Shown in pieces: positions 42,546 to 50,749 of a stretch of 64,000 bases of DNA (its first letter is position 1; every line of letters begins with the position of its first letter). The translations under genes and the position numbers were made by a program. The notes beneath the pieces are model-generated. The model made no database searches, was not told the DNA's origin, and was given only the letters and a program-made list of their open reading frames with translations. This DNA is from Burkholderia cepacia ATCC 25416. GTDB taxonomy: Bacteria > Pseudomonadota > Gammaproteobacteria > Burkholderiales > Burkholderiaceae. Location: assembly GCF_001411495.1 (NCBI RefSeq), contig NZ_CP012982.1, forward strand, positions 2,046,001 through 2,110,000. The letters are read 5' to 3'.

Positions 42546-43442
42546 CTATCGAGAGGGTGTCGCCTGTTCGACGATCATGTCGTACAACGCACGGGCGGCC
42601 GGCGACAGTTGCGCGCTCCGGCGCGTGACGAGCACGAGCGTGCGCGACACCACGGGCTCGACGAGTTCGATCGTGCGGATCATCGGGTACGCATTCTTCT
42701 GGATCGCGAGCTTCGGCACCACCGCCGCGCCGAGCCCTTCCGCGACGAGCCCGAGCGCCGTCGAGCTGCGCTGTACTTCGTAGAACGAATGCAGCGACAC
42801 GCCGCTCGTCTTCAGCGCGCCGTCGAGCAGCCCGCGATTGCCGCTCACTTCGCCGGCGAAGATCAGCGGATGCGGTTGCAGGGCGGCCCAGCGAATGCGC
42901 CGCCGCTTCGCGAGCGGATGATCGTCGCGGCACACGAGTACATACGGGTCGCTCGTCAGCGGGACGTTGACCAGTTCGGGATGCTGGTCGCCGGCGATGC
43001 CGATGCCGAACTCGGCCTCGCGATGCAGCACGGCCTGCAGGACCGACGCCGACGCGTGATCGAGGATCTTCACGCGATCGTGCGGGCGGTGCGCGGAGAA
43101 TGCGCGCAGGATGCGAGGCAGGTATTGCACGCCGACCGTCGGCACGCACGCGATCGTGACGTCGCCGCGCTGGCTCAGGCCGGTTTCGCGAATTTCGGTG
43201 AGCGCGTCGGACAGCTCGTTCAGCAGCCGGCGCGCTTGCGGCAGGAAGCGCCGGCCGATTTCGGTGAGGGTGGTGCGGCGCGTGGTGCGCTCGACGAGCG
43301 CGACGCCGAGAAAGGTTTCGAGCTTGCGCAGCCGCTGCGTGATGGCCGTCTGCGTGACGTGCAGCGTATCGGCCGCCTGCCGGAAGCTGCCGCCGTCGGC
43401 GATCGCGACGAAAGCCTGAACACCGAGCGTATCGATCTTCAT
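42546..43442 (-). CDS. LysR family regulator, ArgP/MetR-like in look
   Basis: 298 residues, ATG 43442. Helix-turn-helix LGVQAFVAIADGGSFRQAADTLHVTQTAITQRLRKLETFLGVALVERTTRRTTLT; effector domain from residue about 92 (VTIACVPTVGVQYLPRILRAFSAHRPHDRVKI). Upstream in the same orientation of the PLP enzyme and divergent from tam, so it may control either; the AT-rich dyad at 43451-43475 favours the tam side plus autoregulation. Confidence 0.88.
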   Translation of the reverse strand: MKIDTLGVQAFVAIADGGSFRQAADTLHVTQTAITQRLRKLETFLGVALVERTTRRTTLTEIGRRFLPQARRLLNELSDALTEIRETGLSQRGDVTIACVPTVGVQYLPRILRAFSAHRPHDRVKILDHASASVLQAVLHREAEFGIGIAGDQHPELVNVPLTSDPYVLVCRDDHPLAKRRRIRWAALQPHPLIFAGEVSGNRGLLDGALKTSGVSLHSFYEVQRSSTALGLVAEGLGAAVVPKLAIQKNAYPMIRTIELVEPVVSRTLVLVTRRSAQLSPAARALYDMIVEQATPSR

Positions 43443-43450
43443 CAGAATTT

Positions 43451-43475
43451 TGAATCAATCACGATATTAAATTCA
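43451..43475. promoter_or_regulatory. AT-rich dyad between LysR gene and tam
   Basis: TGAAT (43451-43455) and ATTCA (43471-43475) form an inverted repeat around a 15-base AT-rich spacer, nine bases before the LysR start. It is the most AT-rich patch for several kilobases and probably contains both divergent promoters. Confidence 0.45.
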
Positions 43476-43582
43476 TTTTACTGAACTTCACGACGACCGC
43501 AGAATGCTTCGCATCGACGGCCCCCCGCACCGCGCACGCCGGCAGCGGCACGGCCGTCCACGCCGACCACGAGGAGAACGAC

Positions 43583-44368
43583 ATGACGACCCCACTCGAT
43601 CGATACGCGGCCCAGTACGTGCAATTCGAGGACGAACGCACGCGGCCGATCCGCGATCTGCTCGCCGCTGTGCCGAACACGCCGATCCATACCGCGATCG
43701 ACATCGGCTGCGGGCCCGGCAATTCGACGGAGGCGCTGATCGCGCGTGCGCCGGACGCAACGGTCCACGGAATCGATGCGTCGGCGGACATGATCGACGC
43801 CGCGCGCAAGCGCCTGCCGGACCTGCGTTTCGACGTCGTGGATATTTCCACGTGGGCCGATCCCGGCGGCTACGACCTGATTCTCGCGAATGCGGTGCTG
43901 CAATGGGTGCCCGCGCACGACACGCTGTTTCCCGCACTCGTCGGCCGGCTCGCGCCGGGCGGCCATCTGGCGGTGCAGATGCCCGACAACCTCGACGAAC
44001 CCGCGCATCGGCTGATGCGCGAGGTCGCCGCGGCCGGGCCGTGGGCGGACAAGCTGAAAGGCGCGGCGCGCACCGAGCGGTTCGATGCGCGTTATTACCA
44101 CGCGCTGCTGTCGCCGCTGTGCTCGCGCGTGGACGTGTGGCGCACGACCTACTACCACCCGCTGCGCGGCGGTGCCGATGCGGTCGTCGAATGGTTCAAG
44201 GGCAGCGCGCTGCGGCCGTTCCTCGCGGCGCTCGACGACGGCGAGCGCGCGGCGTTTCTCGCGCGGTATCGCGACGCGATCGCGGGCCCGGGCGGCTATC
44301 CGGCGCTTGCCGACGGCACCGTGCTGCTGCCGTTCCCGCGTCTGTTCATCGTGGCGACGCGGGCATGA
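43583..44368 (+). CDS. tam: trans-aconitate 2-methyltransferase
   Basis: 261 residues, ATG 43583 with GAGG upstream. SAM-dependent methyltransferase: motif I TAIDIGCGPGNSTEAL, motif II VHGIDASADMIDAARKRLPDLRF, LILANAVLQWVPAHDTLFPALVGRLAPGGHLAVQMPDN, all very close to E. coli Tam, as is the C-terminal LLPFPRLFIVATR. It methylates trans-aconitate, a spontaneous by-product that inhibits aconitase. Divergent from a LysR gene. Confidence 0.92.
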   Translation: MTTPLDRYAAQYVQFEDERTRPIRDLLAAVPNTPIHTAIDIGCGPGNSTEALIARAPDATVHGIDASADMIDAARKRLPDLRFDVVDISTWADPGGYDLILANAVLQWVPAHDTLFPALVGRLAPGGHLAVQMPDNLDEPAHRLMREVAAAGPWADKLKGAARTERFDARYYHALLSPLCSRVDVWRTTYYHPLRGGADAVVEWFKGSALRPFLAALDDGERAAFLARYRDAIAGPGGYPALADGTVLLPFPRLFIVATRA

Positions 44369-44419
44369 TCCGGATGTGATGCGCGTGAGATGCGGCGATG
44401 ACGCGCGTTCGGCGGTGCG

Positions 44420-45010
44420 TCAGCGCGCCGGCCGCATCGATTCCGGGTCGACCGTGCGGATCCGTGCGGTCTGCCCGTCGCGCAGGTCCTTGTACCAGAA
44501 CAGCGCGACTTCACCGTCGTTCTCGTCGTCCGCGTACAGCAGGCGATCGTGGCCGCCCAGCACGAAGCCCGAGCGGGAATAGGTACTGCACGCGGCGATG
44601 TTGTTCGACTGCGTTTCCAGCCGCATGAAGCCGAACCCGTGGCTGCGCGCCCAGGATTCGGCGGCCGCGAGCAGCAACTGTCCGATGCCTTGCCGTCGGC
44701 TGCGGCGGTCGACGGCCAGCTCCGCGATCTCGGCCATCCCGTTCCAGCTCTGGCTGATCGCCACGAACCCGGCGAGCCGGCCGCCGGCCGTCGCGCGAAA
44801 GAGCGCCGTTTTGCCGGTCGCCTCGTCTGCCCAGCCGGCCGGATCGAAGCCGTAGTGCTTGCGGCGCGCCGGCAGCGCGCGCAGATCGAGCAAGTCCTGA
44901 TACGGCGCGTTCAATTCCCACGCGATGTCGAACGAGAAGTCGCATCGATCCAGTTCGTCGGCGGGAAGCGCGCTCGTCTGTTCGATGCTGATGTGTTCGG
45001 CTCGGTCCAT
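44420..45010 (-). CDS. GNAT family N-acetyltransferase (streptothricin acetyltransferase-like)
   Basis: 196 residues from ATG 45010. Motif A: AEIAELAVDRRSRRQGIGQLLLAAAESWARSHGFGFMRLETQSNNIAACSTYSRSGFVLGGHDRLLY, with RRQGIG binding acetyl-CoA and the E-T-Q-x-x-N-x-x-A-C-x-x-Y-x-x-x-G-F pattern seen in streptothricin acetyltransferase-type GNATs. The N-terminal part (DFSFDIAWELNAPY) also fits that group. Whether it confers resistance is unknown. Upstream lies a long gene-free stretch. Confidence 0.82.
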   Translation of the reverse strand: MDRAEHISIEQTSALPADELDRCDFSFDIAWELNAPYQDLLDLRALPARRKHYGFDPAGWADEATGKTALFRATAGGRLAGFVAISQSWNGMAEIAELAVDRRSRRQGIGQLLLAAAESWARSHGFGFMRLETQSNNIAACSTYSRSGFVLGGHDRLLYADDENDGEVALFWYKDLRDGQTARIRTVDPESMRPAR

Positions 45011-45757
45011 GTGTCGGTGTCCTGTCTTCTGCGGGATGGCGTGGTGTCGTCGGTGATGCGATCGCCGGCATCGTGAGGTGCGCCGCATCGAGTGTGTGCG
45101 TGCCGCGGATTTTTGCGCCCGCACAGTTCGCCGTGCGCGAGACCGGCACAGACTGGCTCCTCCCGTGACGGCGAAACGCGGGCAAACCGTGAACCGGATG
45201 GCGACGCAAACGTGTGCGGGGTACGCGCACCGGCGAGGGCGCTCTTTCAACCGCCTGATTATGCTGGATTTCGGCATGAGGCCGTCGCCGGCATCGACGC
45301 GATGCGGGCCGTCGTGCGTCGCGACTTCGATCCGGGTGACCGTCGGTCGCCTGTGGAGGAAAGACGACAGGAACCCGAATAATTGTTTACCGTTTCGTGA
45401 CAACTCGATATATTCAGAAAAATATATCGAAGGTCGTGGCGTCGTCAGGCGCCACGTCGTCCACCCGCTCCACGAAAGCCGGAAGAGATTCTGACCTGCA
45501 TCGCCGGAGCAACGCGTCGTCGCGGCATGCGCACTCGGTGCGCACGCGCGCAGGCGCTGCAACACAGGCGGCCGCCCCGCGGCATGCCACATCAGCAAGC
45601 CCATACCGGTACCGAAACGAAGCATCGTGCATGTGCATGAGGTGTATGTGCGCGCGGCGATCCGGTGGCTCGCGTTCGTCAATCAGTCGGTGATTCGTCA
45701 ACACGCCGCGCGTCACGCTGCGACGCAGGCGCGCGTCGACAACAACAGGAAGTGAAC
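45011..45757. other. long gene-free stretch upstream of the second porin
   Basis: 747 bases; open frames on both strands are shadow-like with no binding sites or protein character. It contains the 27-bp palindromic motif at 45406-45432 and an AT-rich patch at 45380-45432. It may hold a long porin leader or an unrecognised small RNA. Confidence 0.4.
45406..45432. promoter_or_regulatory. 27-bp palindromic motif, copy 1 (TCGATATATTC-N8-ATATCGAA)
   Basis: A perfect 10-bp inverted repeat (TCGATATATT at 45406-45415, AATATATCGA at 45422-45431). The same 11+8+8 layout recurs at 56671-56697. It is far from both flanking genes: 326 bases before the porin and about 396 from the GNAT start. Looks like a protein-binding site; the protein is unknown. 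Confidence 0.6.
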
Positions 45758-46921
45758 ATGAATAAGACCATCGCGGCCGCAGCCGCACTCGGGATGTTCG
45801 GCACCGCCGCGCACGCGCAAAGCAGCGTCACGCTCTACGGGCTGATCGATGCGGGTATCACGTATTCGAACAAGGTCGCGACGTCGGGCGGCCACGGCAA
45901 GCTCGTCAAGTATGGTGACGGCGTCGCGTCGGGCAGCCGCTGGGGCATTCGCGGGACCGAGGATCTCGGCGGCGGGCTGAAGGCGCTGTTCGTGCTGGAA
46001 AACGGCTTCAGCAGCGGTGACGGCTCGATCGGCCAGGGCGGTGCGCTGTTCGGCCGGCAGGCGTTCGTCGGGCTGTCGAAGAACGGGATCGGCTCGCTGA
46101 CGTTCGGCCGCCAGTATTCGTTCTCGACCGACTACATCGGCGCGAACTACGCGATGGGCAGCCAGACGCCGGCCGGCAACTACGCGTATCACATCAACGA
46201 TCTCGACCAGCTGACGTCGAGCCGCATCAACAACGCCGTGAAGTTCCAGAGCGCGAACTTTGCGGGCCTCACGTTCGGCGCGATGTACGGCTTCTCGAAC
46301 TCGACGCGGTTCGCGGGCACGCCGACCACGGCCGGCACGAACGGTTCGCAGGGTTCGTCGAGCGCATACAGCTTCGGCGCGAACTATGCGCAGGGGCCGT
46401 TCGGCATCGGCGCCGCGTACACGAACATCCGCTTCCCGAACGGCGCGACGCCCGCGTTCGGCGTCAGCATCGCGAACGTCAACACGCAGGGGCTGCGCGA
46501 TCTCGAGACGGTCGGCGTCGGCGCGCGTTATGCGATCGCGGCGGCCCTCGTGTGGGCGAACTGGACGCATACGAAGTTCGTGCCGCTGTCGGGCGAATCG
46601 CCGACGCTGAACAACTACGAAATCGGCGGCCGCTATGCGTTCACGCCGGCCCTGAGCGGCGGCCTCGGCTATACGTTCTCGAAGCTCGACGGCCGCTTCG
46701 ACGGCAAGTGGCATCAGGTCAACGCCGCGGTCGACTATGCGCTGTCGAAGCGCACGGACGTGTACGTCAGCGCGGCCTACCAGAAGGCGTCGGGCAGCAA
46801 TACGATCAATGGCCGCGCGGTGCCGGTGCAGGCGGAGATCGGCTCGTCGGGTTCGTTCATCGGCAACGCGGGCGCGAACACGCAGTTCGTCACGCGGATC
46901 GGCCTGCGTCACAAGTTCTGA
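45758..46921 (+). CDS. outer membrane porin, Gram-negative (OmpC-like) trimeric porin
   Basis: 387 residues from ATG 45758 (AGGAAG upstream). Signal peptide MNKTIAAAAALGMFGTAAHA, mature start QSSVTLYGLIDAGITYSNK, then SRWGIRGTEDLGGGLKALFVLENGF and GRQAFVGLSKNGIGSLTFGRQYSF, the shared porin blocks, ending in LRHKF. Sixteen-strand general diffusion channel. Differs from the first porin mainly in surface loops. Followed by a strong intrinsic terminator. Possibly controlled from the long 5' region. Confidence 0.95.
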   Translation: MNKTIAAAAALGMFGTAAHAQSSVTLYGLIDAGITYSNKVATSGGHGKLVKYGDGVASGSRWGIRGTEDLGGGLKALFVLENGFSSGDGSIGQGGALFGRQAFVGLSKNGIGSLTFGRQYSFSTDYIGANYAMGSQTPAGNYAYHINDLDQLTSSRINNAVKFQSANFAGLTFGAMYGFSNSTRFAGTPTTAGTNGSQGSSSAYSFGANYAQGPFGIGAAYTNIRFPNGATPAFGVSIANVNTQGLRDLETVGVGARYAIAAALVWANWTHTKFVPLSGESPTLNNYEIGGRYAFTPALSGGLGYTFSKLDGRFDGKWHQVNAAVDYALSKRTDVYVSAAYQKASGSNTINGRAVPVQAEIGSSGSFIGNAGANTQFVTRIGLRHKF

Positions 46922-46939
46922 TCGACCTCACCCGCGAGC

Positions 46940-46966
46940 GGGCGCTCCATCGGAGCGCCCGTTTTT
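46940..46966 (+). terminator. intrinsic terminator of the second porin
   Basis: GGGCGCTCC (46940-46948) and GGAGCGCCC (46952-46960), 9-bp perfect stem with a three-base loop, then GTTTTT. Nineteen bases after the stop codon. Confidence 0.93.
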
Positions 46967-46982
46967 GCTGTCGGGCGCGACG

Positions 46983-47130
46983 AAGCGCGACCCTGCACCG
47001 GTTGATCTGCCAGGCCGGCAATCTCGGAGATTTCGCTGCGGCGCCGGCGGCCGGGCTGTGGATCCTCGAAATCCGGATCGCGCACCCGACGCGGCCGTTC
47101 GGCGCGTTCTACGAGAATCTGCTCGTGTAG
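46983..47130 (+). pseudogene. possible gene remnant, C-terminal end of a metallopeptidase-like protein
   Basis: In one plus-strand frame the bases ending at TAG 47128-47130 read GNLGDFAAAPAAGLWILEIRI and then HPTRPFGAFYENLLV, which faintly resembles the C terminus of M24-type (Xaa-Pro/creatinase) peptidases. There is no start and no preceding domain, so if real it is only a fragment. The rest of 46967-47244 holds nothing I can name. Confidence 0.2.
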
Positions 47131-47244
47131 TGCCCGTCGCGCGGGCAGGGCGACGGGAAACGCATTCGGGTGCAACGCGGCTCGTCGCGCCCGAATGCGT
47201 GGCGGCCCCGTGCAGGGGGCCGGCACGGCACGGTCAGGCCACCG

Positions 47245-49695
47245 TCAGATGTTGATCGTGACGGGCCCCGCGAGCGGCGTGTAGCCGTCGTCGAACAGAT
47301 ACCACGCGTCGTACTGCCCCGACGCCAGCGTGCTGTTGGCCGTGGACGAGAACAGCAGCGAGCCGGTGCTCTTCGGCAGGTACGCCCACGACTTGTAGCT
47401 GCCCTTGGTCGGCTGCGCGCCATGCGCGAAGATGCCCACCCAGTTCTTCGGGCTGTGGCTCCACGGCGGCGCAACGTAGTCGAACCGCAGCGTGCCGAAC
47501 GTCGAGCCCTGCGACGCGAGCGACGCGACGAATTTCTTGCCGGTATTGCCGATCGCCGAATCCGTGAGCAGGGTGCCGGATTGTATCTGCACGCAGCCGG
47601 CTACCCGGCGCAGGAAATTCGGATCGTTCGCGTCGCGGATGCTGGCGTCGTACCAGCCGCCGTCGCCGTACCACGTGACGGCTTGCGTCGCGCCGGCGGC
47701 GACGGTGACCGACTGCCGCGTGTTCATGCCGTACGCGTTGTCGGTGAGCTGGAACGTCGTCGCGGCCGAGCCGGCGGAGTTGTCGAGCGTGATCTGCACG
47801 TTGCCGTTGGCCACGTCGTAGCACAGGCTGACTTCGGCGGTCGATCCCGTGTTGCCGGACGAACCGATGCTGCCGCGGAACGTCTGCAGGAAGCCGTTCG
47901 GTCCGTAGACGGAATAGTCGTAGCTGCCACCGGCATTCAGCGCGAGCGAATCCGACAGGTTCGCGCACTGGCCCGCGCCGGCCGCGATCGTGTAGTGCCG
48001 GGGGATCGTGTTCGTGCCGTCGACCCACGCCTGCAGGTGGACGCCGGCGGTGCCGGTGTTGGTCATCGTCAGCGACAGCGCATTGCCGGCGCGATTGACC
48101 TTGCCTTGCACGAAGAACTCGTAGGGCAGGCGGCAGGCGGTGCTGCGGCCGGCCGTCTGCGCCGGCACCGCGGTGGTGGTCGGGTAGGGGATCGGGACGG
48201 CCGGGCCGTTCGGGTTCATGTTGCTTGCCGGCGGCTGGATCGCGGGAATCGTCCGGTCGGCGTTCGAGAAATCGAAGGCCGACGTCAGGTCGCCGCAGAC
48301 CGTGCGTCGCCACGGCGTGATGTTGGTTTCCTGTAGCCCGAAGCGCGCTTCCAGAAAGCGGATCACCGATGTGTGATCGAAGACCTGCGAATTGACCTTG
48401 CCGCCCTTCGACCATGGCGAGATCACGAACATCGGCACGCGCGGGCCGAGCCCGATCGGCACGTCGCCGCTCGCCGAGCCGTCCGATGCGGCGCCGCTGC
48501 CGGAGACGAATTCGGCGGACGTCGAGACCGTGGAGCGGCCGGTGCCGGCGGCGGAACTGGCCGGGACGGCCGGCGGCATGTGATCGAACAGCCCGTCGTT
48601 CTCGTCGTACATGACGAGCAGCACCGTGCTGGCCCACACCGCCGGATTCGACGTCAGCGCATCGAGGACGCTGCTGACGTACCATTCGCCGCCGCTCGCG
48701 GCCCACGACGGGTGCTCGCAGTATGCGTAGGGCGCGGCGATCCACGATACCTGCGGCAGCGTGCCGTTGGCGACGTCGGCCCGCAGCTGACTGAAGAGGT
48801 TCGTATCGTATTCCTTGCCGCCGCCTGACGGGTCGATCTGCGTGCCGTTGAGCGCCGGCGCGAGCGGATCGCCTGCACCGAGGTTCTGGTATTGCTTGAA
48901 GTTCAGGATGACGTTGTCGCCGTAATTGCCGTTCCACCAGAGATCGCTTTTGGAGCCGTTGTATTCGCCGTAGCCATGTGCGGCATCCAGGCCGTTGCCC
49001 TTGTCCTGGTAGAACTTCCACGTCACGCCAGCCGTGTTCAGGCGCTCCGGCATCGTGGTCCAGCCGGTGCCTGTCATCGTGTTCGTCGTGTACGGCGAGT
49101 AACCGGCGACGTTGCCGCAGCATCCGGTCCACAGATACAGGCGGTTCGGGTCCGTCGGGCCGAGCATCGAGCAGTGGTACGCGTCGCACACCGTGAACGC
49201 GCTCGCCAGCGCGTAGTAGAACGGAATGTCCTTCTGCGTGAAGTAGTACATCGTGCCGCTGGTCTTCGCGTCGGCCCAGTTGTCGTAGCGGCCGTTGTTC
49301 CAGGCACTGTGCGTGCCGCTCCAGCTGTGGTCCAGGTCGCCGTAGTAGGTGTCGCCGTTGGCCGTGCCGGAGGGCGGGGACGGGTTGAACGGAAACACGT
49401 AGGACGTCAGCCAGGGCTGGCGCCACACCGGATACCCGCTCGAAATCACGACCGGCCGAGGATCGCCGAAGCCGCGCGCACCGCCCAGCGTGCCGAGGTA
49501 GTGGTCGAACGAACGGTTTTCCTGCATCAGGATCACGACGTGCTTCACGTCCTGGATCGTGCCGGTGACGGTGGCTGCCGGAATGGCCTGGGCGCGCGCG
49601 ATGCTTTCGGGCAGCATGCCCGTGATCGCGGTCGCGCCGGCGAGCTTCAACGCATCGGCGAGGAACTGACGTCGTGTCGTGGGTTTGTTTTGCAT
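47245..49695 (-). CDS. phospholipase C (phosphocholine-preferring type) with extra C-terminal domain, Tat-exported
   Basis: 816 residues from ATG 49695. Cleaves phosphatidylcholine or sphingomyelin to phosphocholine. The N terminus NKPTTRRQFLADALKLAGATAITGMLP is a twin-arginine signal. Catalytic block HVVILMQENRSFDHYLGTLGGARGFGDPRPV (residues about 50-80), and YDENDGLFDHMPPAVPA and GLGPRVPMFVISPWSKGG later, are those of PlcN/PlcH. Two C-terminal beta domains of the usual kind follow (about 500-690), then an additional 85-residue beta domain (NWVGIFAHGAQPTKGSYKSW to LAGPVTINI), making it longer than the usual 700 or so. Last gene of a four-gene operon with choX. Confidence 0.93.
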   Translation of the reverse strand: MQNKPTTRRQFLADALKLAGATAITGMLPESIARAQAIPAATVTGTIQDVKHVVILMQENRSFDHYLGTLGGARGFGDPRPVVISSGYPVWRQPWLTSYVFPFNPSPPSGTANGDTYYGDLDHSWSGTHSAWNNGRYDNWADAKTSGTMYYFTQKDIPFYYALASAFTVCDAYHCSMLGPTDPNRLYLWTGCCGNVAGYSPYTTNTMTGTGWTTMPERLNTAGVTWKFYQDKGNGLDAAHGYGEYNGSKSDLWWNGNYGDNVILNFKQYQNLGAGDPLAPALNGTQIDPSGGGKEYDTNLFSQLRADVANGTLPQVSWIAAPYAYCEHPSWAASGGEWYVSSVLDALTSNPAVWASTVLLVMYDENDGLFDHMPPAVPASSAAGTGRSTVSTSAEFVSGSGAASDGSASGDVPIGLGPRVPMFVISPWSKGGKVNSQVFDHTSVIRFLEARFGLQETNITPWRRTVCGDLTSAFDFSNADRTIPAIQPPASNMNPNGPAVPIPYPTTTAVPAQTAGRSTACRLPYEFFVQGKVNRAGNALSLTMTNTGTAGVHLQAWVDGTNTIPRHYTIAAGAGQCANLSDSLALNAGGSYDYSVYGPNGFLQTFRGSIGSSGNTGSTAEVSLCYDVANGNVQITLDNSAGSAATTFQLTDNAYGMNTRQSVTVAAGATQAVTWYGDGGWYDASIRDANDPNFLRRVAGCVQIQSGTLLTDSAIGNTGKKFVASLASQGSTFGTLRFDYVAPPWSHSPKNWVGIFAHGAQPTKGSYKSWAYLPKSTGSLLFSSTANSTLASGQYDAWYLFDDGYTPLAGPVTINI

Positions 49696-49739
49696 GATCG
49701 CTCTCTGTCGTGGATGGCTGGCCCCGGGGCCAGCGTCGG

Positions 49740-50000
49740 TCAGTGGCACGCGCTCGCGCAGTGCAGGACGGGCGTGGATGCCGAACCCGGTGCGGCCGCG
49801 CGCGCGGCCGCCACGTTGGCCGCGGTGCCCGAGTCGCCATCGCCGCAAGCGGCCAGCGTGCACAGCAGCGCGATCATGAAAACGCCGCGCCAGTGCGGAA
49901 AGCGGCTTTCCGATCGACGCGACCTGACGACATGCTTTCGACTCGACTCGAATCGGATTCCTGAATGATCGAGGCCGTTGCTGCGTGTTCCGTATTTCAT
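49740..50000 (-). CDS. small lipoprotein
   Basis: 86 residues from ATG 50000, behind GGGAGGGG. After a basic lead the chain runs FMIALLCTLAACGDGDSG: a hydrophobic segment ending in the lipobox LAAC, so the mature lipoprotein is only about 33 residues, Ala-rich and ending in HCASACH with two Cys. The long lead before the lipobox is unusual; the internal ATG just before IALL may be the true start. It lies 45 bases after the HAD gene and 45 before the phospholipase C gene, so it is probably in the operon. Function unknown. Confidence 0.55.
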   Translation of the reverse strand: MKYGTRSNGLDHSGIRFESSRKHVVRSRRSESRFPHWRGVFMIALLCTLAACGDGDSGTAANVAAARAAAPGSASTPVLHCASACH

Positions 50001-50045
50001 TACCCCTCCCGACATGAAAATGGACAGCAGAGAATATCGCCCGAA

Positions 50046-50726
50046 TCAGAACAACTTCATGACAGGCCACCCGCGCGTGCCTGCCACCTGCAAAAGCCTC
50101 GAATCGGGATTGGTGGCGACCGGATGCGTGACGTAATCCAGCAGCGGCACGTCGTTGATCGAGTCGCTGTAGAAGTAGGTGCGCTCGAAATCCGACGGCG
50201 CGTAGCCGAGCGATTCCAGCCACGCGGTCGTGCGCACGATCTTTCCTTCGCGGAAGCTCGGCACGCCGGTGCTGCGCCCGGTAAACGCGCCGTCCGGCGT
50301 GCCGTCGTCGGTATCGAGTTCGATGCCGAGCAGGTGCTCGATGCCGAATTCGGCCGCGATCGGCCGCGTGACGAAGACGTTGGTCGCCGTCACGATGCAG
50401 CAGAGATCGCCGTTTTCGCGATGCCGCCCGACCAGCTCGCGCGCCTGCGGCGTGATCGACGGACGGATCACTTCGTCCATGAACCGCGCATGCCAGCGCT
50501 CGAGCACCTTGCGCGGATAGCGGGTGAGCGGCGCGAGCGTCACGGCGAGATACGCGTTCATGTCGAGCGTGCCGGCCGCGTAATGACCGTAGTGCTCGTC
50601 GATCAGCGCGGCGTGCGCGTCGTCCTCGCGCCAGCCGACCCGCGAGATGAAGCGGGCCCAGGCCTGGTCGCTGTCGAGCGGCAGCAGCGTGTGGTCGAGA
50701 TCGAACAGCGCGAGATTCTTGTACAT
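50046..50726 (-). CDS. HAD-superfamily IB phosphatase, possibly phosphocholine phosphatase
   Basis: 226 residues from ATG 50726. Motif I FDLDHTLLPLDSD (nucleophile Asp at about residue 9, acid/base Asp at 11), motif II CIVTATN, Lys in SFREGKIV, motif IV YSDSINDVPLLDYV. The SerB/CicA-like HAD-IB class hydrolyses small phosphomonoesters. No signal peptide, so it is cytoplasmic. It stands between choX (23 bases) and the lipoprotein/phospholipase C genes, so phosphocholine is an attractive substrate, although bacterial PchP enzymes are usually periplasmic. Substrate is an inference. Confidence 0.85.
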   Translation of the reverse strand: MYKNLALFDLDHTLLPLDSDQAWARFISRVGWREDDAHAALIDEHYGHYAAGTLDMNAYLAVTLAPLTRYPRKVLERWHARFMDEVIRPSITPQARELVGRHRENGDLCCIVTATNVFVTRPIAAEFGIEHLLGIELDTDDGTPDGAFTGRSTGVPSFREGKIVRTTAWLESLGYAPSDFERTYFYSDSINDVPLLDYVTHPVATNPDSRLLQVAGTRGWPVMKLF

Positions 50727-50749
50727 GCCGGGTTCCTTGTCTTGCAGGC

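Noticed and set aside
45078..45494. 138-codon plus-strand ORF in the long intergenic region
   Set aside because: No binding site, no recognisable protein pattern, and it runs through the 27-bp palindrome.
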